5,985 nt of DNA from Candidatus Zixiibacteriota bacterium (GTDB taxonomy: Bacteria > Zixibacteria > MSB-5A5 > GN15 > PGXB01): the NCBI GenBank assembly GCA_003641425.1, contig QNAH01000181.1:1-5985 (forward strand). The letters are read 5' to 3'. Shown here piece by piece: positions 5,059 to 5,985 of this stretch. Within the stretch, counting starts at the first letter, position 1; every line of letters starts with the position of its first letter. Under the pieces are notes generated by a model. It saw only the letters and a program-made list of their open reading frames with translations, did no database searches and had not been told where the DNA came from. Both the position numbers and the translations under genes were made by a program.

Positions 5059-5985
5059 GTGGATAAAAAAAACGATCTCTTTGACAAATGCAGTAATTTT
5101 ACGGCTGCACGCGAGGTCAGGGCGGCCGGATTATACCCCTATTTTAATCCCATTTCATCAGAGCCGGGCGATGAGGTCGTCATTGGCGACCGTAAGCTTA
5201 TAATGATCGGCTCCAATAATTATCTGGGACTGGTCAATGACATGAGGGTTAAAGAAGCCGCCGCCGATGCGGCCAGAAAATACGGCTCCGGGTGTACCGG
5301 CTCACGTTTTCTGAATGGTACTCTTGATCTTCATATTGAACTCGAAGCGAAACTGGCCGAATTTTTTAAAAGAGAAGGGGCGCTGGTTTATTCCACCGGT
5401 TTCCAGACCAATCTGGGGACGATCTCATGCCTTGCGGGGAAAAATGACGCTTTGGTCATTGACCGCTCGGTCCATGCCTCGATCGTTGATGCCTGCCGGC
5501 TGTCTTACGGAAAGACAGTCAAGTTCGCACACAATGATATTGCCGATATGAAACGGGTCATTAATAACCTGATCAATAATGGCCTGAAGGGCGGCATTCT
5601 CATTGTTGTCGATGGTGTCTTTTCCATGGAAGGCGACATTATCAAACTGCCGGAACTCGTCGCAGTTGCGAAGGAATACGGAGCCAGGGTAATGGTTGAT
5701 GACGCTCACTCGGTCGGCGTTCTCGGGGCAGGCGGCCGCGGAACCGCCGAGCATTTTAATATGATCGATGATGTCGATATCACTATGGGAACATTTTCGA
5801 AATCGTTCGCGTCGTTGGGCGGGTTCATTGTCGCGGACGAAACGGTTATTGAATATGTCAAACATTTCGCCCGCGAACTTATCTTTTCGGCATCGATTCC
5901 GCCTTCGAATGTCGCGGCCGTTATCAAAGCACTGGAAATTATAGAAAGCGAACCCGAGCGGCGCGAAAATCTCTGGAAGAACACG
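5059..5985 (+). CDS. PLP-dependent alpha-oxoamine synthase, SPT/KBL/AONS-like (3' end cut off)
   Basis: This family joins an amino acid to an acyl thioester with loss of CO2, as in serine palmitoyltransferase, 8-amino-7-oxononanoate synthase and 2-amino-3-ketobutyrate ligase. The 309 residues present run from the N-terminus to past the catalytic lysine; family members have about 400. Visible landmarks are SNNYLGL at 52-58, GSGCTGSRFLNGT at 76-88, His139 in DRSVHAS (stacks on PLP), Asp214 and His217 in VDDAHSVGVLG (bind the ring), and Lys248 in GTFSKSFASLGG (Schiff base). TFSKS resembles serine palmitoyltransferases more than KBL (LGKAL) or AONS (FGKG), so sphingolipid-type base synthesis is a fair but unproven guess. 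GTG at 5059 has AAGGA seven bases upstream and gives the usual N-terminus (DLFDKCSNF). TTG at 5038 has AGAGGT at 5025-5030, also seven bases upstream, and would add seven residues. Confidence 0.88.
   Translation, partial: MDKKNDLFDKCSNFTAAREVRAAGLYPYFNPISSEPGDEVVIGDRKLIMIGSNNYLGLVNDMRVKEAAADAARKYGSGCTGSRFLNGTLDLHIELEAKLAEFFKREGALVYSTGFQTNLGTISCLAGKNDALVIDRSVHASIVDACRLSYGKTVKFAHNDIADMKRVINNLINNGLKGGILIVVDGVFSMEGDIIKLPELVAVAKEYGARVMVDDAHSVGVLGAGGRGTAEHFNMIDDVDITMGTFSKSFASLGGFIVADETVIEYVKHFARELIFSASIPPSNVAAVIKALEIIESEPERRENLWKNT

Noticed and set aside
5425..5984. Open frames of 146 and 92 codons on the minus strand
   Set aside because: They are antisense shadows of the alpha-oxoamine synthase, whose catalytic motifs are unmistakable in the plus-strand frame.
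1..5985. CRISPR array, tRNA, rRNA or insertion sequence
   Set aside because: No regularly spaced repeats, tRNA cloverleaf, rRNA-like sequence, transposase motifs or terminal inverted repeats with target duplications were seen on reading both strands.

Overview
The window looks like chromosomal DNA from an uncultivated, Gram-negative bacterium of the Fibrobacteres-Chlorobi-Bacteroidetes side of the tree, perhaps the Zixibacteria or a neighbouring candidate phylum. The clues are a secreted protein ending in a YPNPFN-type sorting domain with an FlgD-like fold, a lipoprotein built on a right-handed beta-helix, mid-range GC, and recognisable Shine-Dalgarno sites. The phylum is inferred from protein style and was not tested.

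Layout: a bidirectional terminator (44-76), possibly just after the tail of an upstream gene, is followed by a possible small secreted protein on the minus strand (91-303). Between that gene and the next lies a perfect 11-bp inverted repeat (363-390) that resembles an operator. The plus strand then carries a 524-residue secreted protein with a sorting domain (516-2090) and a beta-helix lipoprotein (2174-3046). Next is a short IscA/HesB-like gene (3208-3534) with an in-frame TGA exactly where the first cluster-binding cysteine of IscA lies; I read it as a selenoprotein. It ends in a strong terminator. A YfiR/DUF4154 periplasmic protein (3714-4256) follows as a single-gene unit, also closed by a strong terminator. 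Between 4307 and about 4976 there is no intact gene, but one reading frame holds the decayed remains of a class I SAM-dependent methyltransferase, broken by four internal stops. The last gene (5059 to the window edge) has its own sigma70-like promoter and encodes a PLP-dependent alpha-oxoamine synthase with a serine-palmitoyltransferase-like lysine motif.

The genes do not form one pathway. Most are separate transcription units with their own terminators; only 516-2090 and 2174-3046 may be co-transcribed. The most notable element is the Sec-containing IscA-like protein. It would be missed or truncated by standard gene calling, which would start it at the internal ATG at 3331. TGA also serves as a normal stop in this window, including at the end of this same gene, so general reassignment of the codon is unlikely.
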